Of a DNA stretch of 64,000 nt, positions 28,706 to 36,662 are shown one piece after another. The stretch is from contig JACKPC010000001.1 in NCBI GenBank assembly GCA_024233835.1, positions 434,001-498,000 of the forward strand. Reading direction: 5' to 3'. The stretch is from Leptospiraceae bacterium. Its GTDB lineage: Bacteria; Spirochaetota; Leptospiria; Leptospirales; Leptospiraceae. The position numbers and the translations under genes were made by a program. The notes under the pieces are model-generated. The model ran no database searches and was not told where the DNA came from. It saw only the letters and a program-made list of their open reading frames with translations. Positions within the stretch are counted from its first letter, which is position 1. Every line of letters begins with the position of its first letter.

Positions 28706-28850
28706 CCCTTATATAGCGATATTGTATTTAAGATATTTTGCATAAACTATCCGTACTTGCTTGCTGCCTTTTAAACTCGGTTTCGATTTTGAAGGCAATC
28801 AAAAGATTACCCGGCTAAAAATATTAAATCCGGAAATAGCTCATCCCTAA
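28706..28850 (+). pseudogene. Decayed fragment of an Rpn-type PD-(D/E)XK nuclease gene
   Basis: 38 bases (28709-28746) are identical to 42303-42340 inside the intact nuclease gene, and a second weaker match (attaaatccggaaatag, near 28830) corresponds to 42418-42436. The rest has drifted and carries stops. It is a third copy of this gene family in the window. Confidence 0.7.
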
Positions 28851-28890
28851 TTCTTAGCTCTTAATCCCAGAACCAACACCTGAGACACAA

Positions 28891-29032
28891 CTTTCAGGTT
28901 GCTGTAAGGGTCAGTATACCTTCCGCTATACTATCCAGTATACGTACAGGTAGGCAAAAAAGTTATAATTACATATTCCAGCAGGTAATCCCGTACCTAT
29001 ACTCGACGCCTGAGAACCTGAAAGGTATACTG
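28891..29032. repeat. About 140-bp element with two sets of inverted arms
   Basis: CTTTCAGGTT (28891-28900) pairs with AACCTGAAAG (29015-29024), and CAGTATACCTT (28912-28922) pairs with AAGGTATACTG (29022-29032). All are perfect. It may be a non-coding mobile element or structured RNA. Confidence 0.4.
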
Positions 29033-29157
29033 TAGTTGTAAGCTTTCTGTAAAACCGGTGCTTTTACTTGCCACTATCTCCGCTTACTGAGCGAGCCAAC
29101 GGCGAGCCCATCAGTAAATAAAAAGATAAGCAGCTTTTTACCTATCCCTCTACTTCC

Positions 29158-29187
29158 TTAACCCACGGCTAAAGTCATGGGTTAAGG
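29158..29187. repeat. Palindromic hairpin (TTAACCCA...TGGGTTAA)
   Basis: TTAACCCA and TGGGTTAA flank a short loop that contains a CGGCTAAAGTC core. This resembles the end hairpins of IS200/IS605-type elements and other dispersed REP units. No transposase is adjacent. Confidence 0.4.
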
Positions 29188-29230
29188 AAAGATAGCTGAT
29201 AGCTTAAAATTAGAGGTTGGGAATTAGTGG

Positions 29231-29287
29231 TTACTAATCCCTAATATCTAAACAGCCGGACGCTTAACCATCCGGCTGGGAAAAAAA
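29231..29287. repeat. Compound palindromic repeat, copy 1 of 3
   Basis: ttactaatccctaatatct followed by a hairpin AGCCGGA...TCCGGCT. Further copies are at 30302-30357 (hairpin half lost) and 43539-43588. Copies 1 and 3 are both preceded by gctgatagcttaaaattag. The three lie at or near the ends of nuclease genes. Confidence 0.75.
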
Positions 29288-29386
29288 GTTCCAAAAAGTA
29301 TCCCAAAAGTCCAGTTTCGGTTCCCATTCTATAGAAAATTTTTGTTCCTTCTGTGCATTTTCAAACCCTTTATAGTAGAGGGTCAC

Positions 29387-30289
29387 ATGAACAAACGAAA
29401 ACTCCAAAAAACCTTTGATGAAGTATTTAAGAAAAGAGCCATAGCTTTTTTCTCAAAGTTCGCAAAGGTGGAAACGGAATTTGAATTGCACAGGCTTCCG
29501 AGAAAACTCGATGTCCTTGTGATTGAGAGCGATAAACCTATAGGTAAACACCTCGACTTAATGAATTATTTTAAAGAATTCAATATCATCGAGTTCAAGT
29601 CAGAAAGTCAGGGTGTAAAACTACAGGATATATATAAAACTTTGTATTATATCTCGGCTTTTATATTACGGAAAAAAGAGAAGGGAGATATAAGCTTCAC
29701 TCTTATCACAACGAAAAAGCCAGAGCGATTTTTGGAGACATATCATTTCTTAGAGAAGAGAAAGGGACTTTATGTCATGAAAATTCCGGGGATTATAAAG
29801 ATACACTGTATCGTTATTTCAGAACTGGACAAAAAGACGGATCGAGAACTGGAGTTTTTGCAAATATTCACAGCGAAGAAGCAAAGAGAAGAGATAATCC
29901 GGGAAGCTATAGAAAAGGGCTTCGGAGAGAATTTGAAAGATAGTTTTTTGCTTTACAGAGAAGAATTAGAGTCTATACTAAAGGAGATGGGAAAGAGCAT
30001 GACTGCCATAGAAGAAAGAGTCTGGGAACTCGCAGAAGAATTCGGAATCCGGGAGAAAAGCATACAGGAGGGAATACAGAAAGGCATAGAACAGGAGCGT
30101 ATTCTGGCCGGGAAACAAATTGAGAAAGAAAGAAAACGCGCAGAAAAAGCAGAGCATAAAAAAGCCCTCCGAACTGCAGTGAATTTAAAGAAAGAAGGAG
30201 CTGAGTTAAAATTTATTTCCCGTATTACCGAACTTCCGGAAGCCTATCTGGAGAAGTTTTTCAGGAAGGTGCTTAGGGGTGAGGAATGA
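29387..30289 (+). CDS. PD-(D/E)XK-like nuclease protein with Rpn-family C-terminal tail
   Basis: 300 residues from ATG 29387, preceded by GAGGG; the longer frame from 29342 lacks a ribosome site. RKLDVLVIES and IIEFKSES look like the D...ExK active site of restriction-endonuclease-fold proteins. From about residue 225 the sequence becomes a charged helix ending KEGAELKFISRITELPEAYL, almost the same as the tail of the Rpn-type protein at 42261. The upstream 90 bp is also shared, but the cores differ, so this is a mosaic gene. Its role may be recombination or defence. Confidence 0.65.
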   Translation: MNKRKLQKTFDEVFKKRAIAFFSKFAKVETEFELHRLPRKLDVLVIESDKPIGKHLDLMNYFKEFNIIEFKSESQGVKLQDIYKTLYYISAFILRKKEKGDISFTLITTKKPERFLETYHFLEKRKGLYVMKIPGIIKIHCIVISELDKKTDRELEFLQIFTAKKQREEIIREAIEKGFGENLKDSFLLYREELESILKEMGKSMTAIEERVWELAEEFGIREKSIQEGIQKGIEQERILAGKQIEKERKRAEKAEHKKALRTAVNLKKEGAELKFISRITELPEAYLEKFFRKVLRGEE

Positions 30290-30301
30290 GGGGTGGAACT
30301 A

Positions 30302-30357
30302 TTACTAATCCCTAATATCTAAACACTAATAGCTAAACCATCCGGCTGGGAAAAAAA
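30302..30357. repeat. Compound palindromic repeat, copy 2 of 3
   Basis: Same leading ttactaatccctaatatct and trailing ccatccggctgggaaaaaa as copy 1. The left arm of the hairpin has been replaced. It follows the nuclease gene and is next to a GC-rich unit (gagcaagcgaagcg, 30369-30382). Confidence 0.7.
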
Positions 30358-30405
30358 GGCGCCGCCCTGAGCAAGCGAAGCGCGCCGAAGGGTAGATTAT
30401 TTATT

Positions 30406-30738
30406 TTATTTTCTGTTTTTCAAAGACTCCGGGTTTCGCCTGTCATGCCAGACGGCAACTATCGAAATCAGGGTTTCTTTAAGAACGTAGTATAGGGAGA
30501 AAGGAAAACGCTTTAGCTTTGTTTTCTTTACCGAAGATAGAGATGTATTGCAATCCATCTTTACAGCCTTATCTCCCCTCTTTTTTCCCAGCTTTTCGGC
30601 TGCATCAAAAACCTCGTTAGCAAATTCTAAACCCAAACCTTTCTTCTGTTTCTCATACCAGAGATAGGAATCTTCCAGGTCTTTCTTTGCTTCCGGTTCA
30701 AAGCGGTAAGTCTCTTCCTTCTTGTCTTCATTTTCCAT
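30406..30738 (-). CDS. RelE/ParE-family toxin
   Basis: 110 residues from ATG 30738, with a strong GGGAGG site; a longer frame from 30801 overlaps the antitoxin but has no such site. YRFEPEAKKDLEDSYLWYE, KLKRFPFSLYYV and VAVWHDRRNP match the RelE/ParE fold. Family members either cleave mRNA at the ribosome or inhibit gyrase. It lies directly downstream of a likely antitoxin. Confidence 0.82.
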   Translation of the reverse strand: MENEDKKEETYRFEPEAKKDLEDSYLWYEKQKKGLGLEFANEVFDAAEKLGKKRGDKAVKMDCNTSLSSVKKTKLKRFPFSLYYVLKETLISIVAVWHDRRNPESLKNRK

Positions 30739-30754
30739 GAGGCCTCCCTTGAAA

Positions 30755-30774
30755 GCTCGAAAGCGCTTTCGAGC
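30755..30774. promoter_or_regulatory. 20-bp perfect palindrome between antitoxin and toxin
   Basis: GCTCGAAAGCGCTTTCGAGC lies 16 bases before the toxin ATG. It could form a strong hairpin in the bicistronic mRNA and limit toxin translation, or bind a repressor. Confidence 0.5.
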
Positions 30775-30793
30775 CTTCTTGCAAAGCTGAAAG

Positions 30794-31033
30794 CTAAACA
30801 TGTAATGCCTCCAGATCCCTTTCTACTTCTTCCCTTGTAAAACCGGGATGAGGGTTTTCTTCCATACGCTTTAAGCGGATTTCAAGTTCAGTCCTGCGTT
30901 CGTCTTCGTTTACATTAGGTTCATCCTCGAAAACTATGACAACGGTGTAGGTTCCGGGTTCTATGGCCTCTGGTAGCTTTGCGGTAAGGGTTCCATCCTC
31001 GGCGACCGTGGCTTCTACTTCGTAGTGTTGCAT
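30794..31033 (-). CDS. Probable antitoxin partner of the RelE/ParE toxin
   Basis: 79 residues from ATG 31033, preceded by AAAGGAG; an earlier start would add 14 residues. The N-terminal beta part (VEATVAEDGTLTAKLPE) resembles antitoxins with an AbrB-like or related fold, and the C-terminal GFTREEVERDLEALHV is a helical toxin-binding type end. It ends 55 bases before the toxin start. Assigned from position and shape, not sequence identity. Confidence 0.6.
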   Translation of the reverse strand: MQHYEVEATVAEDGTLTAKLPEAIEPGTYTVVIVFEDEPNVNEDERRTELEIRLKRMEENPHPGFTREEVERDLEALHV

Positions 31034-31128
31034 GTGTTGTGCTCCTTTTATTTTCCAAGCTTCTTTAACTGGCAAAGTGCTTGACGCTGCACTTATTCAG
31101 GTGAAAAGCTTGGATAGGTGATATAACT

Positions 31129-31152
31129 ATAATTATAAGTATTTATAATTAT
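31129..31152. promoter_or_regulatory. Inverted repeat, likely operator of the XRE regulator and/or TA operon
   Basis: Arms ATAATTATAA and TTATAATTAT (10 bp, perfect) are separated by 4 bases. It lies in the divergent spacer, about 35 bases before the XRE regulator and about 95 before the antitoxin. Confidence 0.45.
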
Positions 31153-31187
31153 GTAAATAAAATAATTACAATTTTGCGAATTTTTTA

Positions 31188-31520
31188 ATGAAAAAAGAAG
31201 ATTATAAACGCTTATTTTCTTATCTTGGAGTAAATCAAAAGGAGTTTGCTGAAAAGTTTAACATCCATGCCCCACATCTTAGTGACATTGTAAATGGAAA
31301 GCTAAAAGGACTACCGAAAGAAATAATGATACAGCTAAAAAGAGAATACGGTATTAGCCTGGAATGGTTAATGACTGGTGAAGGAGAAATGTTAAACATT
31401 AGTGGGAAAGATAGCCTCAGTGAAGAGGAAATTGAAGTTGTAGAAGAAATGCGTAGAGATAAACGGCTGGTTGGTTTAATTCGTTCTTTTCTTGAAGCCA
31501 TAAAAATTAATCTAAAATAA
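31188..31520 (+). CDS. XRE-family helix-turn-helix regulator
   Basis: 110 residues. A helix-turn-helix (NQKEFAEKFNIHAPHLSDIVNGK, residues about 15-37) is followed by a ISLEWLMTGEGEM motif common in phage-type XRE repressors, and a C-terminal helix. It probably controls itself and possibly the neighbouring toxin-antitoxin pair through the inverted repeat upstream. No promoter is clear. Confidence 0.8.
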   Translation: MKKEDYKRLFSYLGVNQKEFAEKFNIHAPHLSDIVNGKLKGLPKEIMIQLKREYGISLEWLMTGEGEMLNISGKDSLSEEEIEVVEEMRRDKRLVGLIRSFLEAIKINLK

Positions 31521-31569
31521 ACATTTTTTGCTTTCTTTTTATAGTTCCCTGTCATAATATCATCCTATC

Positions 31570-32793
31570 ATGTCGGTAGTGAAGGATGTATTGCAGATTT
31601 TGGAATTTGGAAAAAAAAGTTCCACCTATAAACTCTGCCTGCTTCGCAGTATCCTTGACCATATTTTTGAAAATCCGGCTCCGCAGACCGGAATTGGCTT
31701 CCAATTCATCCCCTTATTTCAGGTAGCGAAGAGTTTTCTTTTTTATTACTGGATACTTACCGAACAAAAAATTCCCCAGAACCCGGCAAACACCGGACTC
31801 GGAGTTCGGACTTTTATAGACAGCTATCTTTCCGGTGAAAATGCAATATTAAAAAGTTCCAATATTCATAGCATCTATTCTTTTTTCGATAGACTCGAAG
31901 ACCCGAACTATGAACTGCAAGAGAATGAGCAAAACCTATTATTAGATATTCGTAATCTAATTGTGGAAATGCCACTCCGCTACATTCAAAACTTAGGCGG
32001 AGAGAAAACCGGGATATTGTCCCTATTTTTAAAACAGGCTTCTAATGATGACAAATATGGCTTCCAGTTCTCTATGGACTTTGAGAATAATCTCAAAGAA
32101 TCGGTCATAAGAAAAAGAAAATTAGATGTTCTCGTTCACGATAGAAAAACATTTCAAAACCTTCTGGATAAGGAAATTGCTTTTATTGTAATTTCAGACA
32201 GAGATTATAAAGAACTCAGTTCCATGAGAGTCATGCTCCGTGACTCTATTTCTCTTCGCTGGATAGAAGAGAGTTTGCGTTTTGCCAAAAACTCAGAATT
32301 AGATAAGTCTATATTCGATGAGCTTTTTACATTCTTCTCTCTCAAGCAGGAAAGGGATACAAATAAAATGCGGCACTTGCGGAAGATTTATACAAAGCAT
32401 GGCTTAAACCATTGTCTTTATACCGGTAGCACCTGCGAGAATAATTATCCGATTGACCACTTCCTTCCTTTCTCCTACTTCCCGGAAGATTCTTTTTGGA
32501 ACCTGTATCCGATTGTGAACGGAAGCTTGAATAGTAGGAAAAGTAATCATCTTCCGCTTATGGATGGAGAAATGAAGAACCGGATAAAAAGCCACTTAAA
32601 TGGAGCGATTCAAAGCGGGGAACAAATTATACTGAATGATTTACATCGTGTATTTTTAAAGTTAGGTAAGAAAAACTTTAGAAAAGATGATAATACTAAT
32701 GTGGTTTATTTGATGAACCATATTGAGAATATGCACCATGACTTATGCCAGATTGTTCCCGGTAATCTCTGGGACTGGCGGGATGTGGGGTGA
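31570..32793 (+). CDS. HNH endonuclease-domain protein
   Basis: 407 residues. The N-terminal 260 residues are unrecognised. The C-terminal part has the HNH pattern CLYTG...IDHFLPFSYF...WNLYPIVNGSLNSRKSNHLP (about residues 280-320). An HNH fold usually makes a metal-dependent nuclease; without a Cys-rich zinc pair it is the compact form. Its 3' end is duplicated at 33625-33738. Location in a defence-like island suggests attack on foreign DNA, but this is inference. Confidence 0.65.
   Translation: MSVVKDVLQILEFGKKSSTYKLCLLRSILDHIFENPAPQTGIGFQFIPLFQVAKSFLFYYWILTEQKIPQNPANTGLGVRTFIDSYLSGENAILKSSNIHSIYSFFDRLEDPNYELQENEQNLLLDIRNLIVEMPLRYIQNLGGEKTGILSLFLKQASNDDKYGFQFSMDFENNLKESVIRKRKLDVLVHDRKTFQNLLDKEIAFIVISDRDYKELSSMRVMLRDSISLRWIEESLRFAKNSELDKSIFDELFTFFSLKQERDTNKMRHLRKIYTKHGLNHCLYTGSTCENNYPIDHFLPFSYFPEDSFWNLYPIVNGSLNSRKSNHLPLMDGEMKNRIKSHLNGAIQSGEQIILNDLHRVFLKLGKKNFRKDDNTNVVYLMNHIENMHHDLCQIVPGNLWDWRDVG
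32680..32793 (+). repeat. Direct repeat, left copy (3' end of HNH gene)
   Basis: Last 114 bases of the HNH gene. The same sequence with about a dozen differences occurs at 33625-33738. Confidence 0.85.
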
Positions 32794-32801
32794 GAGGGGA
32801 A

Positions 32802-33620
32802 ATGAGTAAGATAAAGGTTCAGGGGACTGAGATAACTATTCTTTCTGTTAACAATGAAGACTATATTTCATTGACCGATATGTTGAAAGCAAAGGAGGGA
32901 GATTTCTTTATTTCAGACTGGCTCCGTAATCGAAACACTGTGGAGTTTCTAAGTATCTGGGAAAAGATTCATAATCCGGATTTTAATTATGGCGAATGTG
33001 CCATAATTAAAAGTCAAGCAGGCTTGAATAGTTATAAAATAAGTGTGAAGGAATGGGTAACGAAAACTAAAGCTATTGGTATTCGAGCTACAGCAGGCAG
33101 GTATGGTGGAACATATGCTCATAAAGATATAGCTTTTGAATTTGGAATGTGGATCAGTGCGGAATTTAAAATTTATTTGATTAAAGAATTCCAGCGACTC
33201 AAAGATGAAGAGTTGAAGCAATTTGGTTGGGATATTCGCCGCAACCTTACAAAAATAAACTACCGAATTCATACCGATGCTATTAAACAAAACTTGATTC
33301 CACCGGAGCTTTCAAAGAAGCAGGCAGCATTAGTATATGCCAGTGAAGCAGATGTTTTGAATGTTGCATTATTCGGAAAAACAGCGAAACAATGGCGGGA
33401 AGAGAACCTCGATAAGGAAGGGAATATTAGGGATTACGCTGATGTTTCGCAACTGGTTTGCCTTGCCAATCTCGAAACTTTAAATGCACATTTTATCCAG
33501 CAGGGATTGCCTCAATCAGAAAGATTGTTGGCATTGAATCAGACTGCTATATACCAGATGAAAATCTTAACTGTTGATAGTGGAATAAAAAGGTTGGAAG
33601 AAAAAAAGAATGAGAAGTAG
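32802..33620 (+). CDS. KilA-N domain protein
   Basis: 272 residues from ATG 32802 (AGGGGA upstream). The N-terminal half matches a KilA-N DNA-binding domain: YISLTDMLKAK, SDWLRNRNTVEFL, GRYGGTYAHKDIAFEFGMWIS and an F-RLKDEE end. Remaining residues (from about 140) form a conserved companion domain often found in phage antirepressor-like proteins. It lies between two copies of the HNH gene's 3' end. Function could be regulation of phage or island genes. Confidence 0.82.
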   Translation: MSKIKVQGTEITILSVNNEDYISLTDMLKAKEGDFFISDWLRNRNTVEFLSIWEKIHNPDFNYGECAIIKSQAGLNSYKISVKEWVTKTKAIGIRATAGRYGGTYAHKDIAFEFGMWISAEFKIYLIKEFQRLKDEELKQFGWDIRRNLTKINYRIHTDAIKQNLIPPELSKKQAALVYASEADVLNVALFGKTAKQWREENLDKEGNIRDYADVSQLVCLANLETLNAHFIQQGLPQSERLLALNQTAIYQMKILTVDSGIKRLEEKKNEK

Positions 33621-33624
33621 TATT

Positions 33625-33738
33625 AGAAAAGATGATAGTAATAATGTGGTTTATTTGATGAACCATATTAAGAACATGCACGATGACTTATGCCAGATTG
33701 TCCCCGGTAATCTCTGGGACTGGAACGATGTGGGCTGA
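33625..33738 (+). pseudogene. Duplicated 3' fragment of the HNH gene
   Basis: 114 bp that translate to the end of the HNH protein (peptide ends GNLWDWNDVG, then TGA). No start codon; it flanks the KilA-N gene as the right-hand direct repeat. Confidence 0.8.
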
Positions 33739-33785
33739 GAATAGATTGTTTAAAAATTAGATAAAAAAAAGTATACAAAAGTATT

Positions 33786-36362
33786 ATGACAACACAATAC
33801 AAAACTGAATATAAAATAGATTTAACTCACGAAAGGAAAGTCAGGCAGGGTAACTATATTAGCCGTTTGCCTTTTCCTCACCAGAACAATGCCATGAATC
33901 TCATGCGAGACTTTTATAAAGCAAGTGGTAAAAGAGGAATCCTTGTTTTACCCACCGGTTCTGGTAAAACTTTTACTGCCGTTCTTTGGCTTTTAAAAAA
34001 TGCTATTGCTAAAAATGTAAAGGTATTATGGCTTGCTGATCAGGGTTTTTTACTTGAGCAAGCTTTCGATACATTCAAGAAAAACTGTCTTGAAATACCG
34101 GAAAATAAAAGGGAAATTCTCCAGATGCGCCTTGTTTCTGGAAGCACAAGACATGCAAACGGTAACAGTATTTCAATTCATGATGATATACTTTTGATGA
34201 CGGCACAAACTGCAATTGGTTATTGGGATTCTAATAATCTGGATGATAATGGTAAAAAAATAATAACTCCTTTTCATAAATTTTTAGAGCATGCTGGAAA
34301 AAATGAATCTCTATTTATAGTTTATGATGAAGCGCATCACACACCGGCTTTTGGCCGACGAAATTTGCTTATAGGTGGTTCAAAAGAAAAAACAGGAATA
34401 CTTGAAAAGTATCCAAATTTTAATTTACTTGGACTAACAGCAACTCCTACATACACCAATGTAAACCAGAGAGGTTGGCTATGGGAGATATTCAAAGATG
34501 GTGTTATATTTGAAGCCAGGAAGAAGGATCTCGAGGATGCAGGAATTCTGGCTATGCCAAATTTTAAATCCGAGAAAACGCAGTTTAATTTTGAAATTTC
34601 GGATTCTGATATTGAAAAAATGCTTATTAAGCATCAGGAACTTCCTCAACATATAATTGATGAACTGGCAAAAAATGAAGGAAGGAATGAATATATAGCG
34701 AAATACTATGTAGATAATTTAAGTATTTTTGGGAAAACCATTATCTTCGTAGATAGATGGTATCAGTGTCGAACCATAGAAAACAAAATTAACCGAGAAG
34801 CTGGAAAAGTAATTGCTGCTTCTATATTCTCCTATGTGGAAAATTCACGTTCTATTGATTACCTAAATTCCCGTATTTCTAACCAGAATGATATCAACTT
34901 GGAAAAATTCAGGAATGGAGAGATTCAGGTTTTATTAAATGTTAGAATGTTAACTGAAGGTGTAGATGTTCCTGATGTAAAAACTGTATTTATTACCAGG
35001 GAAACAAATTCAAAGATTCTTTTTACCCAGATGATAGGAAGAGCACTTCGAGGAAAAAAAGCCGGAGGTGAAAAGGATATTGCAAATATAGTCTTCTTTG
35101 TAGACAATTGGAATCGACACATTCAATTTGCTGGTTCTAATTTTGTTGGTGGCTTGGAAGATAAAAAGATAGAAAGGGGTTATCGTCCATATGAATTAAT
35201 TCGCATTGATTTAATAGACAGACTAAATTTCGCTATAGAAAATCAGAATTATGAGTATAGCTTTATTGAATTAGTTGCTTCCGGTTGGTATGTAGTTACT
35301 TATAATGATGTCCATATTGAAGAAGTAGAAGGACAGGAAGAAAAATCCTCAGAAACATTTACCGAAAATGTTTTAGTATATGAGAATGAAAAAGAAATCT
35401 TTGAAATTTTTATTGGTGACTTTTTAGAACAAAACAAAGATTATATCTGGGAAAAAGAAGAATTAGATAAATCAGAAGCTTATAAGATTGCTAAAGAATT
35501 TATTGAAGAATATTTTCCTTCATCAATAGTAAGTTCAGAATCTCTTGAAATGAGAATTATACAGATAGCCAGACACTTAGGTCAGAATAGAATTAAACCT
35601 GAGTTTTTTAATTTTGAACAAAAGAAGGATTTGGATTTTAGATCCCATGCAATTTCTATTGTAGAACGAGACTTGCGTAGATCCGAAGAAGAAGAGTATT
35701 TAAAAAATATTTATTACAGTGAAGACAAGTCATTGCTTAGAGTTGTATTTCATGAGTTTGAAAAATTTCAAGATGCATTTGAATACGAAATAAAAGTATT
35801 TAAAAGAGGAGGAAAAAATTCAAATACAGATACTACAGCAAACCCCGGTTTTCAAAAAGAATTCCCCAAGCGCTTAGTCCCGGAAGAAGTTAGGAGAAGA
35901 GTTTTTTCCAGAGATGGATATAAGTGCTTATGCTGTGGTAAAACAAAAAATTTGCAAATCGATCATGTAGTTGCAAATAAATATGAAGAACCCAATGATG
36001 ATAATCCTGAACTATATCAAACTCTTTGCGGAACTTGCAACCGTGAAAAAGCAGCAAATGGTTTTAATTATAAGCATACAAAATTTGATGAAAGTAAAAT
36101 TGCAGTTAGAGATGTTTTAAAGGCTTCTAAATCAGAAGAACCGATTTACTATGTGACAAGACTTATAAATTGCTATTACACCACAAGCGCAGTTCATAAG
36201 ACTATGGTAGATGCTAAAAATCAGGGAAATTCAGTTTGGAAAATAGGAGTAAAACTTGGAGCAAATATTAATAATAATATGGCTAAGGATATAAACGCAC
36301 TAATAGATATCATTAGAAATAAAGGGTATAAACTAAAAAATATAGAGGTAACAGAGGTTTAG
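33786..36362 (+). CDS. DEAH-type SF2 helicase fused to an HNH nuclease domain
   Basis: 858 residues. Walker A LPTGSGKTFT (about residues 57-66), DEAH in VYDEAHHTP (about 180), LGLTATPT and, at about 420, MIGRALRGKK form a restriction/R-subunit-like SF2 helicase core. Near the C-terminus is a zinc-type HNH: FSRDGYKCLCCGKTKNLQI, DHVVANKYE and LCGTCNREKAANG (about 705-760). A short domain follows. Such a fusion in one chain could unwind and cut target DNA. No methyltransferase or specificity subunit is beside it, unlike type I systems. Confidence 0.8.
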   Translation: MTTQYKTEYKIDLTHERKVRQGNYISRLPFPHQNNAMNLMRDFYKASGKRGILVLPTGSGKTFTAVLWLLKNAIAKNVKVLWLADQGFLLEQAFDTFKKNCLEIPENKREILQMRLVSGSTRHANGNSISIHDDILLMTAQTAIGYWDSNNLDDNGKKIITPFHKFLEHAGKNESLFIVYDEAHHTPAFGRRNLLIGGSKEKTGILEKYPNFNLLGLTATPTYTNVNQRGWLWEIFKDGVIFEARKKDLEDAGILAMPNFKSEKTQFNFEISDSDIEKMLIKHQELPQHIIDELAKNEGRNEYIAKYYVDNLSIFGKTIIFVDRWYQCRTIENKINREAGKVIAASIFSYVENSRSIDYLNSRISNQNDINLEKFRNGEIQVLLNVRMLTEGVDVPDVKTVFITRETNSKILFTQMIGRALRGKKAGGEKDIANIVFFVDNWNRHIQFAGSNFVGGLEDKKIERGYRPYELIRIDLIDRLNFAIENQNYEYSFIELVASGWYVVTYNDVHIEEVEGQEEKSSETFTENVLVYENEKEIFEIFIGDFLEQNKDYIWEKEELDKSEAYKIAKEFIEEYFPSSIVSSESLEMRIIQIARHLGQNRIKPEFFNFEQKKDLDFRSHAISIVERDLRRSEEEEYLKNIYYSEDKSLLRVVFHEFEKFQDAFEYEIKVFKRGGKNSNTDTTANPGFQKEFPKRLVPEEVRRRVFSRDGYKCLCCGKTKNLQIDHVVANKYEEPNDDNPELYQTLCGTCNREKAANGFNYKHTKFDESKIAVRDVLKASKSEEPIYYVTRLINCYYTTSAVHKTMVDAKNQGNSVWKIGVKLGANINNNMAKDINALIDIIRNKGYKLKNIEVTEV

Positions 36363-36662
36363 AATAACATCATCGGGCTATCCCTCAACTATGACATGTT
36401 CCACATAGATAAAGGCATAATAAGGAAGCATAGTGAGAAAAAATCAATGAAAAGCGATATTGAAAAGATAAAAAAGAAGCCAATATAAATAAGTCTTAAA
36501 TGTTTAAAAAAATTAAAGGATATGGCTGCATAGAAAGTGTCCACTAAAACGTAACTAGGCTAAAGGATGATCATTACACCAGATGAAATAATAGATATTA
36601 CTTGTAATAAAATTGTCTTCCTAAATCTATAGTACATGTGCACTGTGCTGGAGTAAGAAAAG
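36363..36662. other. 300-bp spacer with possible gene remnants
   Basis: Directly after the helicase stop, in the same frame, 41 codons are open (peptide contains LNYDMFHIDKGIIRKHSEKK); this may be a decayed gene end. From about 36532 the text gaaagtgtccactaaaac has the look of an insertion-sequence end, but no transposase is present. Nothing else was recognised. Confidence 0.3.

Larger units (their letters stand above)
28681..29386. other. 706-bp gene-free stretch at the island edge, made of repeat fragments
   Basis: It holds a decayed nuclease copy (28709-28850), inverted arms between 28891 and 29032, an 18-bp repeat (29085-29102), a hairpin (29158-29187), a compound repeat (29231-29287) and the leader shared by two nuclease genes (from 29300). 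Confidence 0.6.

Noticed and set aside
29158..29187. Intact IS200/IS605 element
   Set aside because: Only a terminal-like hairpin is visible; no transposase gene in either strand nearby.
36363..36487. Extension of the helicase protein by stop readthrough
   Set aside because: The 41 codons are in frame after TAG but there is no evidence of readthrough; likely chance or a decayed neighbour.
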